From Paracoccaceae bacterium (GTDB taxonomy: Bacteria > Pseudomonadota > Alphaproteobacteria > Rhodobacterales > Rhodobacteraceae): DNA of 37,784 nt. This document shows positions 1 through 7,643 of the stretch, in pieces (positions within the stretch are counted from its first letter, which is position 1; each line of letters starts with the position of its first letter). The stretch is from assembly GCA_007692585.1 (NCBI GenBank), contig REBU01000031.1, positions 1-37,784 of the forward strand, written 5' to 3'. The notes beneath the pieces are model-generated. The model ran no database searches and was not told the origin of the DNA. It worked only from the letters and a program-made list of their open reading frames with translations. The translations under genes and the position numbers were made by a program.

Positions 1-1097
1 TCCTGCCGGGCTTCATCGACACGCATCTGCATTTCCCGCAAACGCAGGTGATCGCGTCATGGGCCGCCGAATTGCTCGACTGGCTGAACGACTACACCTT
101 TCCCGAGGAAACCCGCTACAGCGACCCTGATCTCTGCGCACGGATGGCGCGGGCGTTTCTGGACCTGCTGCTGGCGCATGGCACGACAACTGCGGTGGCC
201 TATGCCTCGGTCCACGCTTCCTCCACTGAGGCGCTGTTCGCCGAGGCGCTGCGGCGTGACATGCGGCTGATCACGGGCAAGGTGATGATGGACCGCAATG
301 CGCCCGAGGGGCTGCGGGATACGGCGCAGACAGGCTATGATGACACGAAGGCGCTGATCGCGCGCTGGCATGGGCGCGGGCGGCTGGGCTATGCGATCAC
401 GCCGCGTTTCGCGATCACCTCCACGCCCGCGCAGATGGAAGCCGCGCAGGCGCTGGCCGCGGAGCATCCCGACTGCCATATCCAGACCCATCTGAGCGAA
501 AATCACGCCGAAATCGCGCTTTCCTGCGCGCTTTACCCCGACGCCGTGGATTACACGGATATTTACGCGCGCTACGGGCTGTTGCGGCAAAACAGTCTGC
601 TGGGCCATGCGATCCATCTGAGCGCGCGCGAGGTTGCGGCGCTGGCCGAGGCCGGGGCCGTGCCGGTCTTCTGCCCGACCTCGAACCTATATCTGGGATC
701 GGGGCTGTTTGATGAGGCGCGCCTGCGCGCGGGTGGGCTGTGCTGCGCGATTGCCAGCGATATCGGCGGCGGCACCAGCTATTCGATGCTGCAGACACTG
801 GCCGAAGGCTACAAGGTGTTGCAATTGCAGGGCCAGCGTCTGCACCCCTACCGTGCCTTCCACTGGATCACGCGCGGCAATGCCGTCGCGCTGGGGCTGG
901 AAGACCGGATCGGCACGCTGGAGGCGGGAAGCGAGGCAGATCTGGTGGTGCTGAATGCCCGCGCCACACCCGCGATGGCGCTGCGGATGGAGCGCGCGCG
1001 CGGCCTGATGGATGAGCTGTTCACGCTGCAAGTGATGGGCGATGATCGCGCGGTGGTGCAGACCTATGTCGCGGGGCGGGCCATGGCGCCCGGCTAA
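1..1097 (+). CDS. guaD: Guanine deaminase, 3' part (5' end outside the window)
   Basis: Hydrolyses guanine to xanthine and ammonia in purine catabolism; a cytosolic zinc enzyme of the amidohydrolase superfamily. The reading frame is already open at base 3 and has no start in the window, so the N-terminus lies upstream. Visible family motifs are the metal-binding DTHLHFPQ just inside the window (HLH at 24-32), then QTHLSEN, GHAIHLS, CPTSNLYLGSGLF and SDIGGGTSYSML, in the order expected for GuaD. About 365 codons are present, so only some 60 to 70 residues are missing compared with usual bacterial GuaD of about 430. The C-terminus has the usual LEAGSEADLVVLNA amidohydrolase closing strand. The next gene is a chemoreceptor on the same strand after 277 bases. 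A chlorohydrolase paralogue is possible, but the motif set favours guanine deaminase. Confidence 0.93.
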   Translation, partial: LPGFIDTHLHFPQTQVIASWAAELLDWLNDYTFPEETRYSDPDLCARMARAFLDLLLAHGTTTAVAYASVHASSTEALFAEALRRDMRLITGKVMMDRNAPEGLRDTAQTGYDDTKALIARWHGRGRLGYAITPRFAITSTPAQMEAAQALAAEHPDCHIQTHLSENHAEIALSCALYPDAVDYTDIYARYGLLRQNSLLGHAIHLSAREVAALAEAGAVPVFCPTSNLYLGSGLFDEARLRAGGLCCAIASDIGGGTSYSMLQTLAEGYKVLQLQGQRLHPYRAFHWITRGNAVALGLEDRIGTLEAGSEADLVVLNARATPAMALRMERARGLMDELFTLQVMGDDRAVVQTYVAGRAMAPG

Positions 1098-1295
1098 GGC
1101 GTGATCCGCGCCGGGCGATGGGTCTGCCTTCGCGGAAGCTGACGCTGTGCAGACGCGGAACCGGCGGTTTTTGCGCCTGCCCGTCACAGCGCAATCGTTC
1201 ACGGAAAAGTAACACCTGGGTGAAATAATTTTTTCGCGCTGCACATTGCAGGGCATTTTCTTTCCACACTCACAGCGCAGGACTTCGAAAAAGGT

Positions 1296-1340
1296 ATTGA
1301 CGTGACAGATCCAGTCAAATGATCGCACCCGGCGTCAAAT
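1296..1340 (+). promoter_or_regulatory. Three GTCAA half-sites upstream of the chemoreceptor gene
   Basis: The 277-base gap between guaD and the chemoreceptor has no gene. It is more AT-rich near its right end and contains ATTGAC at 1296-1301, GTCAAAT at 1314-1320 and GTCAAAT at 1334-1340. The first is the inverse of the other two, and the two direct copies are exactly 20 bases apart, about two helical turns. The last ends 34 bases before the start codon. The spacing suggests a dimeric regulator or a promoter element, but no known operator is recognised. Confidence 0.3.
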
Positions 1341-1374
1341 TTTTTTGTGTGATCCTGGTCTCAGGAGAATTTGA

Positions 1375-3192
1375 ATGACTTTATTTCGAGCAGGAATTGG
1401 CGCCAGGCTTGGCGCAGGTTACGCGGTCATGGTGGCGCTTTTGATCGCGCTGACGGCCATGTATGTCGGGAATGTCAACGGGCTGCGCGCAGATCTGGCC
1501 CAGATCAACGATGTCAACGCCGTCAAGCAGCGCTTCGCGATCAATTTCCGCGGCTCGGTCCATGACCGGGCCATTGCGATCCGGGACGTGGTGATGCTGG
1601 ACATGGGCGACCGCGCGGCTGCGATTGCCGAAATCACGGCGCTTGCGCAGGATTATGCGGAAAGTGAGCAGGGGATGAGCCAGATGATGGCGCAAACCGC
1701 AGGCGGCAGCCCCACCGAGCGCGAGATTCTGGCCCGGATCGCAGCGATTCAGGCGCAGACGAACCCACTTGTGGCGCAGATCATCGCGGATCGGGAGAGC
1801 GGCAATCTGGCCGCAGCGCAGGCCGGGCTGGCGCAGGCGCGGCCGCTCTTCGTCGAGTGGCTGGCCGCCATCAACGCGTTCATCGACCTGCATGAGGCCG
1901 ATAATCAGCGGATTGGCGCCGATGTGAGCGCCACGACCGACGCGTTTGCACGGGTTGCCCTGATCAGCATGGGCATTGCGATTGCGTTGGCGCTGGTGAC
2001 GGCCATGCTGGTCTCGCGCTCCATCGTGCGACCTGTTGCCGGGCTTTCGGCCGTGATGGAAAAAATGTCACTTGGCAATTTCGATCTGCTGATCCCGCAT
2101 GTGAAGCGGCGCGATGAAATCGGCGATATGGCGGCCAGGGTGGACATTTTCCGCAAGGCATTGCTGGATGCGACTGTGGCGCAACGCCAGCAATCCGAAA
2201 TGCAGCAGGCCGCGCGCGAACGCGCCGAGGCCGAGGCCGCGCGTCAGGCGCGCGTCGTGCGGGATTTCTCGGCCGGGCTGGAGCGGCTGGCGGCGGGCGA
2301 TCTGACGCAACCGATCGACAGTCCGCCCCTCGACCCCTTCCCCGCCGAATATGAGCTTTTGCGCGAACGCTACAACAGTCTGCTTGAAAAATTGGCGGAT
2401 TTGGTCTGGCAGATCAGTGCGGCGGCCAGCGGAGTGCGCAGCGGGGCCAAGGACATCGATCAGGCCGCGCGGGATCTGTCGGACCGCACCGAACGTCAGG
2501 CGGCAACGCTGGAGCAGTCCTCGGGGGCCATCACCCTGCTGCTCGAAAGTGTCCGCGCCACCAGCGTCAAGGCCGGAGAGGGAGAAGCGGCAGGATTGAG
2601 CAACCGCGAGCAGGCGCAGGCGGGGGCGCAGGTGATCCATGAGATCATCACCGCGATGCGCGCCATCGAGCGGAGCAGCGCGCAGATGACCACGATCATC
2701 GATGTGATCGACGATATCGCGCTGCAGACCAACCTGCTGGCGCTGAATGCCGGGGTGGAAGCCGCGCGCGCGGGCGAAGCAGGCCGGGGCTTTGCCGTGG
2801 TTGCGACCGAAGTGCGCAATCTTGCGGGCCGCGCCTCGGATTCCGCGCGCGAAATCAGGTCACTGATCACTGAAAGTTCCGCACAGGTCACGCTTGGCAG
2901 CAGTCTGGTGCAGCAGGCCGACACGAAACTGGACGCCATCCTGGAGCGCGCGAGCGAGGTGCAGAACGTGATGATCGATATCGCTGGCGCGACCGGCGCG
3001 CAGACCACCAGCCTGACTGAAATCAGCAAGGGCGTGGACTATCTGGATCAGGTCACGCAGCAGAATTCGGCGGTCGCCACACAGACGACATCCTGTGCCA
3101 CCGGCCTGACCCAGAAGGCCGATGCCCTGATGACAGTCCTCGCCTTCTTCAGCACGGCGCGGAACACCGAGCAAAGACTGCGACGCGCCTGA
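1375..3192 (+). CDS. Methyl-accepting chemotaxis protein, periplasmic four-helix-type sensor
   Basis: Transmembrane chemoreceptor that would control CheA through CheW. Residues 12-33 form a first membrane helix. A helical periplasmic region of about 155 residues follows, resembling the 4HB_MCP class, and a second membrane helix lies at about 190-212. HAMP begins at SRSIVRPVAGL, followed by a second HAMP-like stretch around 285-345 (LERLAAGDLTQPI) and the cytoplasmic signalling hairpin. The hairpin tip QTNLLALNAGVEAARAGEAG is near 450-470; the usual AAVEAARAGE reads AGVEAARAGE here. The C-terminus ends in LRRA with no NWETF-type tether pentapeptide for CheR/CheB. The ATG is preceded by aggag, about 8 bases away, in ctcaggagaatttg. 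The neighbours are guanine deaminase and a nitrogen-compound transporter, so a nitrogenous ligand is a fair guess. The ligand itself cannot be read from the sequence. Confidence 0.93.
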   Translation: MTLFRAGIGARLGAGYAVMVALLIALTAMYVGNVNGLRADLAQINDVNAVKQRFAINFRGSVHDRAIAIRDVVMLDMGDRAAAIAEITALAQDYAESEQGMSQMMAQTAGGSPTEREILARIAAIQAQTNPLVAQIIADRESGNLAAAQAGLAQARPLFVEWLAAINAFIDLHEADNQRIGADVSATTDAFARVALISMGIAIALALVTAMLVSRSIVRPVAGLSAVMEKMSLGNFDLLIPHVKRRDEIGDMAARVDIFRKALLDATVAQRQQSEMQQAARERAEAEAARQARVVRDFSAGLERLAAGDLTQPIDSPPLDPFPAEYELLRERYNSLLEKLADLVWQISAAASGVRSGAKDIDQAARDLSDRTERQAATLEQSSGAITLLLESVRATSVKAGEGEAAGLSNREQAQAGAQVIHEIITAMRAIERSSAQMTTIIDVIDDIALQTNLLALNAGVEAARAGEAGRGFAVVATEVRNLAGRASDSAREIRSLITESSAQVTLGSSLVQQADTKLDAILERASEVQNVMIDIAGATGAQTTSLTEISKGVDYLDQVTQQNSAVATQTTSCATGLTQKADALMTVLAFFSTARNTEQRLRRA

Positions 3193-3487
3193 TCGATGGA
3201 AGCGTGTAATGCGCGCGGGGTGATGCAAGCATCAGCAAGTTTGCCCCCGGGCAAGCTGAATGTGTGAAACAAGGCCCCGGCGGTGCAGCAAATCGCGCCG
3301 CGGGGGGCCGGTGAGAGCGACCCTACCGGGCGTCAGGACCGGGGATGCGGCTGCCCGGTCTGGCCGTCTGACCGGTCTGGCCGTCTGCCCTGCCGGGCAG
3401 TTCGCCGGCCAGCGCGCCAGCCCGCCAAAATGCCCGCGAGCCTGTCCGCCTACCAGCCCACCTGTCCGCGCTGACAGCCATGGTCTT
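3193..3487. other. Convergent intergenic region with a 17-bp tandem repeat and small hairpins
   Basis: No believable gene lies between the ends of the convergent chemoreceptor and hpxZ-like genes. The region holds a perfect tandem duplication with a 17-base period (ccggtctggccgtctg at 3355-3370 and 3372-3387), a hairpin ctgccc-tgcc-gggcag at 3385-3400, another hairpin ctgtc-cgcgct-gacag at 3462-3477, and cctgtccgc repeated at 3441 and 3461. Near the chemoreceptor end, ttgccc-cc-gggcaa at 3241-3254 could fold weakly. None has a T-run, so factor-independent termination is not supported. Confidence 0.5.
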
Positions 3488-3892
3488 TCAACTCATTTCC
3501 ATCGCCTGTTTCAGAACCGTGCTGACATGGGCGGCAACAATCCGCCAGCCATCCTTGGTGTGCAGCCAGGTCTGCATCTGGCGGCCGATATCATCCGGCG
3601 CGTCACTGCGGCAGAACAGTGTTGCGGCGATTGCAACATCGCGTCCGTAGGTCACGATGCGGGTGTCAAAAAGGCGCCGCTCGAAAGGGCTTTGATGCGC
3701 CCGCCAGGCGCGCAGCTCTTCCGGTCCATACTGAATGTCGGCCACACCGTATCGTATCATATCGTCGGACGGCAGGAACATCGCGTCGAGGATCTCGGTG
3801 TCGTTCTTCAGCAGCGCTGCCTCATATCTGTCGAAGGCCGCTCTCACCTCTGCCATCACCTCGGGGATATTGATCTCGTCAACTGTGATCAT
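3488..3892 (-). CDS. hpxZ: HpxZ/AtzH-like protein (SnoaL-like fold)
   Basis: Small 134-residue cytosolic protein of the AtzH-like (formerly DUF3225) family, whose best-known member HpxZ belongs to oxalurate/purine-ring catabolism clusters. Seen here: the family opening INIPEVMAEVRAAFDRYEAALLKND, the block SDDMIRYGVADIQYG, the segment FERRLFDTRIVTYGRDVAIA, and the ending W-x-I-V-A-A-H-V-S. This matches the whole length of the family. It is the last gene of a four-gene minus-strand unit, and its start overlaps the ATPase stop by four bases (ATGA), so it is probably translationally coupled to the transporter. Family members are small cone-shaped folds; an enzymatic step is not firmly established for most of them. 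The assignment to this family is good; the substrate is inference. Confidence 0.8.
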   Translation of the reverse strand: MITVDEINIPEVMAEVRAAFDRYEAALLKNDTEILDAMFLPSDDMIRYGVADIQYGPEELRAWRAHQSPFERRLFDTRIVTYGRDVAIAATLFCRSDAPDDIGRQMQTWLHTKDGWRIVAAHVSTVLKQAMEMS

Positions 3893-4701
3893 CGACGCAC
3901 CTCGCGCTGGAAAATCTCGAGACTTCGCCGCTTGGTTTCGACGAAGGCACTTTCGCTGAGCGTGTCCAGTGTCCGGGGGCGCGGCGCGGTGAAGTCCACG
4001 ATCTCGGCGATGCGTGTGGGCCGCTTGGTCAGCAACAGTATCTGATCTGCAAGATAGACAGCTTCTTCCAGATCATGGGAGACAAGAACCATGGTTGTCT
4101 TTGTGTCGATGAAGACCTGCTGCAGCTTTTCGCGGATCGACAGCGTCATCTCGTAATCCAGCGCCGAGAAGGGCTCGTCGAGCAACACCACCTCGGGCCG
4201 GGGGGCCAGGGCGCGCATGATCGACGCGGTCTGCTGCTGGCCGCCCGACAGCTCATAGGGATAGAGGTTCAGGTCAAAGCCGATGCCGAAAGAAGCGGCG
4301 AGTTCTTCGACCCTGTCCGCGACCTGCTTGGGACGCCATCCTTTCAGCACAAGGGGATAGCCGATATTGTCCACAGTGCGCATCCAGGGAAACAACGCCT
4401 CGCGATAGTTCTGGAACACATAGCCGATGGTCGTGTCCTTGCGTTCCTTGCCATCGAAGAGGATCTGCCCGCCATTGATCGGCACCAGCCCCGCGATCAT
4501 GTTGATCAGCGTGCTCTTGCCGCATCCGTTTGGCCCGAAGACCGACATGATCCGACCTTTGGGAATGTCGAGGTCGAAATTGTTGTAGACCACCGCATCA
4601 TCGAAGGTCTTCACCAGACCGCGCACAGTGATATGCGTCTGCGCAGGCGCTGTGACCACAGAGCGGGCAGATAACGGGTGTTGCAATGCGGTCATGGTCA
4701 T
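3889..4701 (-). CDS. ABC transporter ATP-binding protein, nitrate/sulfonate/hydroxymethylpyrimidine type
   Basis: Energises import through the permease encoded just upstream in the same unit; cytosolic face of the inner membrane. The 270 residues contain Walker A GPNGCGKST (56-64), Q-loop Q97 in YVFQN, signature LSGGQ (151-155), Walker B VVLLDE (171-176), and the switch histidine H209 in LVSHDLEEAV. LSGGQQQTAS replaces the commoner LSGGMRQR, a mild oddity in a family where the arginine is usual. Both ends overlap neighbours by four bases, with the permease upstream and the HpxZ-like gene downstream. The sequence resembles TauB/SsuB/NrtD-class ATPases, which serve small organic or inorganic anions and pyrimidines. 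Substrate is not readable from the ATPase. Confidence 0.95.
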   Translation of the reverse strand: MTMTALQHPLSARSVVTAPAQTHITVRGLVKTFDDAVVYNNFDLDIPKGRIMSVFGPNGCGKSTLINMIAGLVPINGGQILFDGKERKDTTIGYVFQNYREALFPWMRTVDNIGYPLVLKGWRPKQVADRVEELAASFGIGFDLNLYPYELSGGQQQTASIMRALAPRPEVVLLDEPFSALDYEMTLSIREKLQQVFIDTKTTMVLVSHDLEEAVYLADQILLLTKRPTRIAEIVDFTAPRPRTLDTLSESAFVETKRRSLEIFQREVRR

Positions 4702-5540
4702 CTCCCACTCCAGTGAACAATCCGGCGCTCGGCGAACAGGAACAGCACGTTCAGCAGATAACCGAGGATGCCAGTGGCGAGGATTCCCGCATACATCAGC
4801 CGCACATTCAGAACCTGCTGGGCGTTAATGATCACATGTCCAAGCCCGTTATTCGAGCCGATGAACATTTCCGCAATGACAACGACGACCAAGGCCATTG
4901 AAACGGCGGTGCGCAGACCCACAAAGCACGCCTGCATGCTTTCCCAGATCAGCACATCGCGAAACACCCGCCAGCGCGACGCCCCCATGACTTGTGCGGC
5001 CATGATCCGCTGGCGTCTGGCATTCATCACGCCGTAGGCCGAGTTGAAGATGACGATCAGCACAGCCGCGAAGGCCGCGATGGCAACCTTGTTGAAATCC
5101 GAGACACCAAAGATCAGAAGAAACAGCGGGATCATGGCCGATGCCGGGGTCGAGCGGAAGAAATCGACAAGGAATTCCACGCTGCGATACATCCGGTCGT
5201 TGCTGCCCAGCGCAATTCCGAGCGGCAGGCCGATACCTGCGGCAAGCGTGAAAGCCTGCAGCGTGCGCCAGACGGTCATCCAGAAGTCGAACAAGAGCGG
5301 CCCGCCGAACAGTCCGGTGATCAAGGTCTGCATCGTCGGGATTGGTCCCGGCAGCAGGATCGGGTTGATCCATCCCGCCCGCGCGACACCTTCCCAGATC
5401 AGGAACAGCACCAGGGGTCCGATCAATGGCAATCCATAGCGCAAGAGCCCCTTCAGGCCAGGATTGAGTTTGAACCACGCTCCGCTGGTGCCGCGCCGGG
5501 CGGCTTTGGAAGCGTATCCCTGATCAGGTTGCGCGGTCAT
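4698..5540 (-). CDS. ABC transporter permease, TauC/SsuC class
   Basis: Inner-membrane subunit of the same importer, 280 residues. About six hydrophobic segments can be seen: GLPLIGPLVLFLIWEGVARA near the N-terminus, ALGSNDRM-preceding segments, SAMIPLFLLIFGVSDFNKVAIAAFAAVLIVIFNSAYG, MALVVVVIAEMFIGS, and a last pair near YAGILATGILGYLLNVLFLF. The cytoplasmic coupling loop reads MGASRWRVFRDVLIWESM, matching the EAA-loop position but ending in IWESM where this class usually has LP. The N-terminal tail of about 25 residues is polar. It overlaps the binding-protein gene by four bases upstream and the ATPase gene by four bases downstream, so the three subunits are almost certainly one transcript. 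Confidence 0.94.
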   Translation of the reverse strand: MTAQPDQGYASKAARRGTSGAWFKLNPGLKGLLRYGLPLIGPLVLFLIWEGVARAGWINPILLPGPIPTMQTLITGLFGGPLLFDFWMTVWRTLQAFTLAAGIGLPLGIALGSNDRMYRSVEFLVDFFRSTPASAMIPLFLLIFGVSDFNKVAIAAFAAVLIVIFNSAYGVMNARRQRIMAAQVMGASRWRVFRDVLIWESMQACFVGLRTAVSMALVVVVIAEMFIGSNNGLGHVIINAQQVLNVRLMYAGILATGILGYLLNVLFLFAERRIVHWSGR

Positions 5541-6550
5541 GCCCCATACACCATGCTGGCCACGTCTAGATGCTGTGAAAATACACCTTTTTCGACGAAG
5601 AGATCGAAGAATTTCTGGAAATAGGCGATGGAGTCGGGCGTGAATTCGTCAAACATCGTGTAGTCCGACATCGGCACTTCCAGCGCCAGATCGCCTTCGA
5701 TCGGGGTGTAGCCGGTCAGATGCCTGCGTGCTTCGACCGGGTTTTCGCGCACGAATGCGACACCGCGCCTATAAGCTTCGATATAGAGCGTGGCGGTCTC
5801 TGGGTGGTCGGAGATGAACCGATTGGTCAGCGAGGCCGCCCCGCCGTGCCAGGGCGCCATCTCGTCACCGAGGATGTAGCGCGCGATCACGCCGCTCTCC
5901 AGGATGCGGGAAATGCCGGCCATGCGCCCGATAGTGCCCTGCGGCTCGAGCGTGTAGGCCCCGGCGATCTGGCCTGCGTCAATGGCGGCGACCTGTTGAG
6001 GGAACGGGACTTCGACCAGCTCGAAATCCGTCGCGCCACCGCGCGCGAAGACTTCGCGTGCAAGCGTCATGTTCTGGATGCCCGGACCGCCTGCGAGCCG
6101 CATCCCCGACAGATCCGCAATGCTTGTGGCAGGGCTGCCGACAGGCACGATCACTTCGTCCAGAACAAACTCTGCATTGGTCGGATTGGAACAGATGAAG
6201 CTGATCAGTCCAGGGCTGGCCAGTTCCGCAATCGCCTGATTGGCCGAGCCGGTGCCATTGGCCGCGCCATCGGTGCGCCCGGCGAGCATGGCCTCCGTGA
6301 TCTGCTGCGCCCCCGCGTAGCGCTGCACCTCCAATTCGACGCCTGCATCCGCGAAGAAACCTTCTTCGATTGCCGCATAAAATGGCAGCCCTGCCGAAAT
6401 CGGCCAATACCCGATCCTGATGGTCGGGGCCGATTGCGCGCGCAGGATGGATGGGGCCGCCAATGTCCCGACCGAAGCCCCCGCCGCCAGAAGCAGACTG
6501 CGCCGGTTCAGATGGAATTTTTGAACATTCGATGCAAGGCGATGTGTCAT
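5537..6550 (-). CDS. ABC transporter substrate-binding protein, NMT1/SsuA-like, Tat-type signal
   Basis: Periplasmic solute receptor of the four-gene importer unit, 337 residues. Residues 14-38 look like a twin-arginine signal, LNRRSLLLAAG with Arg16-Arg17, and a likely cut after Ala38 (LRA|QS). The mature protein begins TIRIGYWPISAGLPFYAAIEEGFF, the standard opening of nitrate/taurine/thiamine-precursor binding proteins, and continues with GVELEV and DGAANGTGSANQAIAEL. A Tat signal on such a receptor suggests folding before export. aaggga lies about 8 bases before the ATG. Gene order and the HpxZ-like partner suggest a purine-, ureide- or oxalurate-like ligand, but sequence alone does not identify it. 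It is divergent from a LysR regulator. Confidence 0.93.
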   Translation of the reverse strand: MTHRLASNVQKFHLNRRSLLLAAGASVGTLAAPSILRAQSAPTIRIGYWPISAGLPFYAAIEEGFFADAGVELEVQRYAGAQQITEAMLAGRTDGAANGTGSANQAIAELASPGLISFICSNPTNAEFVLDEVIVPVGSPATSIADLSGMRLAGGPGIQNMTLAREVFARGGATDFELVEVPFPQQVAAIDAGQIAGAYTLEPQGTIGRMAGISRILESGVIARYILGDEMAPWHGGAASLTNRFISDHPETATLYIEAYRRGVAFVRENPVEARRHLTGYTPIEGDLALEVPMSDYTMFDEFTPDSIAYFQKFFDLFVEKGVFSQHLDVASMVYGA

Positions 6551-6601
6551 TTTCTGTCATTCCCTTGTGAGATGGCCCCCCCGCATGTTGGGGCGAAAAG
6601 C

Positions 6602-6625
6602 CTTGCCGAAGCAGGAGCCGGCAAG
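6602..6625. promoter_or_regulatory. Inverted repeat in the lysR / ABC-operon divergent region, candidate operator
   Basis: A perfect 7-base inverted repeat, cttgccg at 6602-6608 and cggcaag at 6619-6625 with a 10-base spacer. It sits 52 bases upstream of the binding-protein ATG and 100 bases upstream of the lysR ATG. LysR proteins usually control a divergent operon from such a shared site. The arms are longer and more widely spaced than the classic T-N11-A core, so the assignment is tentative. Confidence 0.4.
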
Positions 6626-6725
6626 TCATGCACCCAGCATCGGTGATTGACGCGTTGTGCGGAAGTGCTAAGAATTCCGATAGGCGTTGCGTTTTTTTCA
6701 TCACCCTACAGGCAAGGACGTCAGG

Positions 6726-7640
6726 ATGCGGCATCTGCACACACTTCGTCTGATCGATACGGTGGCGCGAGTGGGCTCGATCCGGAAGGCGGCGGAAGAC
6801 ACGGCGATCACTGCATCGGCCTTGAACCGGCGGATACAGCGCTTTGAGGAGGAGCTCGGATTTGAAATATTCGAGCGTGTGCCTTCGGGAATGCGTCTGA
6901 ACCCGGCGGGCGAGCTGGTGCTGTTGCACTACCGCAACCAGAATTCCGATCTTCAGCGCGTGTTGTCGCAGATTGCGGATCTGTCGGGCGTGCGCCGCGG
7001 TCATGTGACCATCGCGGTTTCGCAGGCGCTGTTGCCCTTTTTCCTGCCCAAACAGATTTCACTCTACCGCAGCAAACATCCCGGCGTCACATTTCAGGCG
7101 AATGTGCGCGACCGGATCCAGGCCGAGCGCGATCTTGCGACCTTTGAAAGTGATCTGGCGCTCGTGTTCGAACCCGTCCATATGGTGGAATTTCAGGTGC
7201 TCCATCTGGTGCAGCAACCCATCTATGCGATCATCGCGCGCGATCATCCGCTGGCCGGGGAAACCATGCTGCGCCTGCGCGACTGCATCGACATCCCCCA
7301 TGTTGTGCCGCGCACTGATTTCGGGGTGCGCAGCCTGCTTGATGCAGCCCTCAAGCGCAGCGCGCGGCGCCTGTCTCCGGTTCTGGAAACCGATTCCTTC
7401 GAATTGATCCGGCATTATGTGCTGCACGAACATGTTGTCGGATTTCATACCGGGCTTGGGTTGGAAGCCGATGCAGAACTGCGCTGCATCCGCATCGCCC
7501 CGCAGGATCTTCCTGCAGGCAACCTGATTCTGGGGCAGATGAAGGGGCGCTCGCTGCCAGTGGCGGCCAGCCGCTTCGCAGACCAGCTTGTGGAGGCCAT
7601 GCAAACCCTGATCGAAGGCCGGGTGACGGACTTGCCCTAG
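6726..7640 (+). CDS. LysR-family transcriptional regulator, divergent from the ABC/hpxZ operon
   Basis: Probable regulator of the divergent importer operon. From the ATG at 6726 it has 304 residues: a winged helix-turn-helix in about 1-60 (RLIDTVARVGSIRKAAEDTAITASALNRRIQRFEEELGFEIFERV) and an effector domain beginning around 90 (GHVTIAVSQALLPFFLPKQI). An in-frame TTG at 6687 would add 13 residues, but the ATG gives the normal LysR N-terminus and has aagga upstream, so I chose it. The stop overlaps the palindrome ctag at 7637-7640. The effector domain has RDHPLAG and DSFELIRHYVLHEHVVGF, typical of LysR inducer pockets. The effector is unknown; a pathway intermediate would be the default expectation. 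Confidence 0.92.
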   Translation: MRHLHTLRLIDTVARVGSIRKAAEDTAITASALNRRIQRFEEELGFEIFERVPSGMRLNPAGELVLLHYRNQNSDLQRVLSQIADLSGVRRGHVTIAVSQALLPFFLPKQISLYRSKHPGVTFQANVRDRIQAERDLATFESDLALVFEPVHMVEFQVLHLVQQPIYAIIARDHPLAGETMLRLRDCIDIPHVVPRTDFGVRSLLDAALKRSARRLSPVLETDSFELIRHYVLHEHVVGFHTGLGLEADAELRCIRIAPQDLPAGNLILGQMKGRSLPVAASRFADQLVEAMQTLIEGRVTDLP

Positions 7641-7643
7641 AAG

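Noticed and set aside
1213-1236. cacctgggtg followed by a T-rich run as guaD terminator
   Set aside because: The stem would have a two-base loop, which cannot form properly.
3385-3400. Hairpin ctgccc-tgcc-gggcag as terminator for the chemoreceptor
   Set aside because: No T-run follows on either strand and the gene end is almost 200 bases away.
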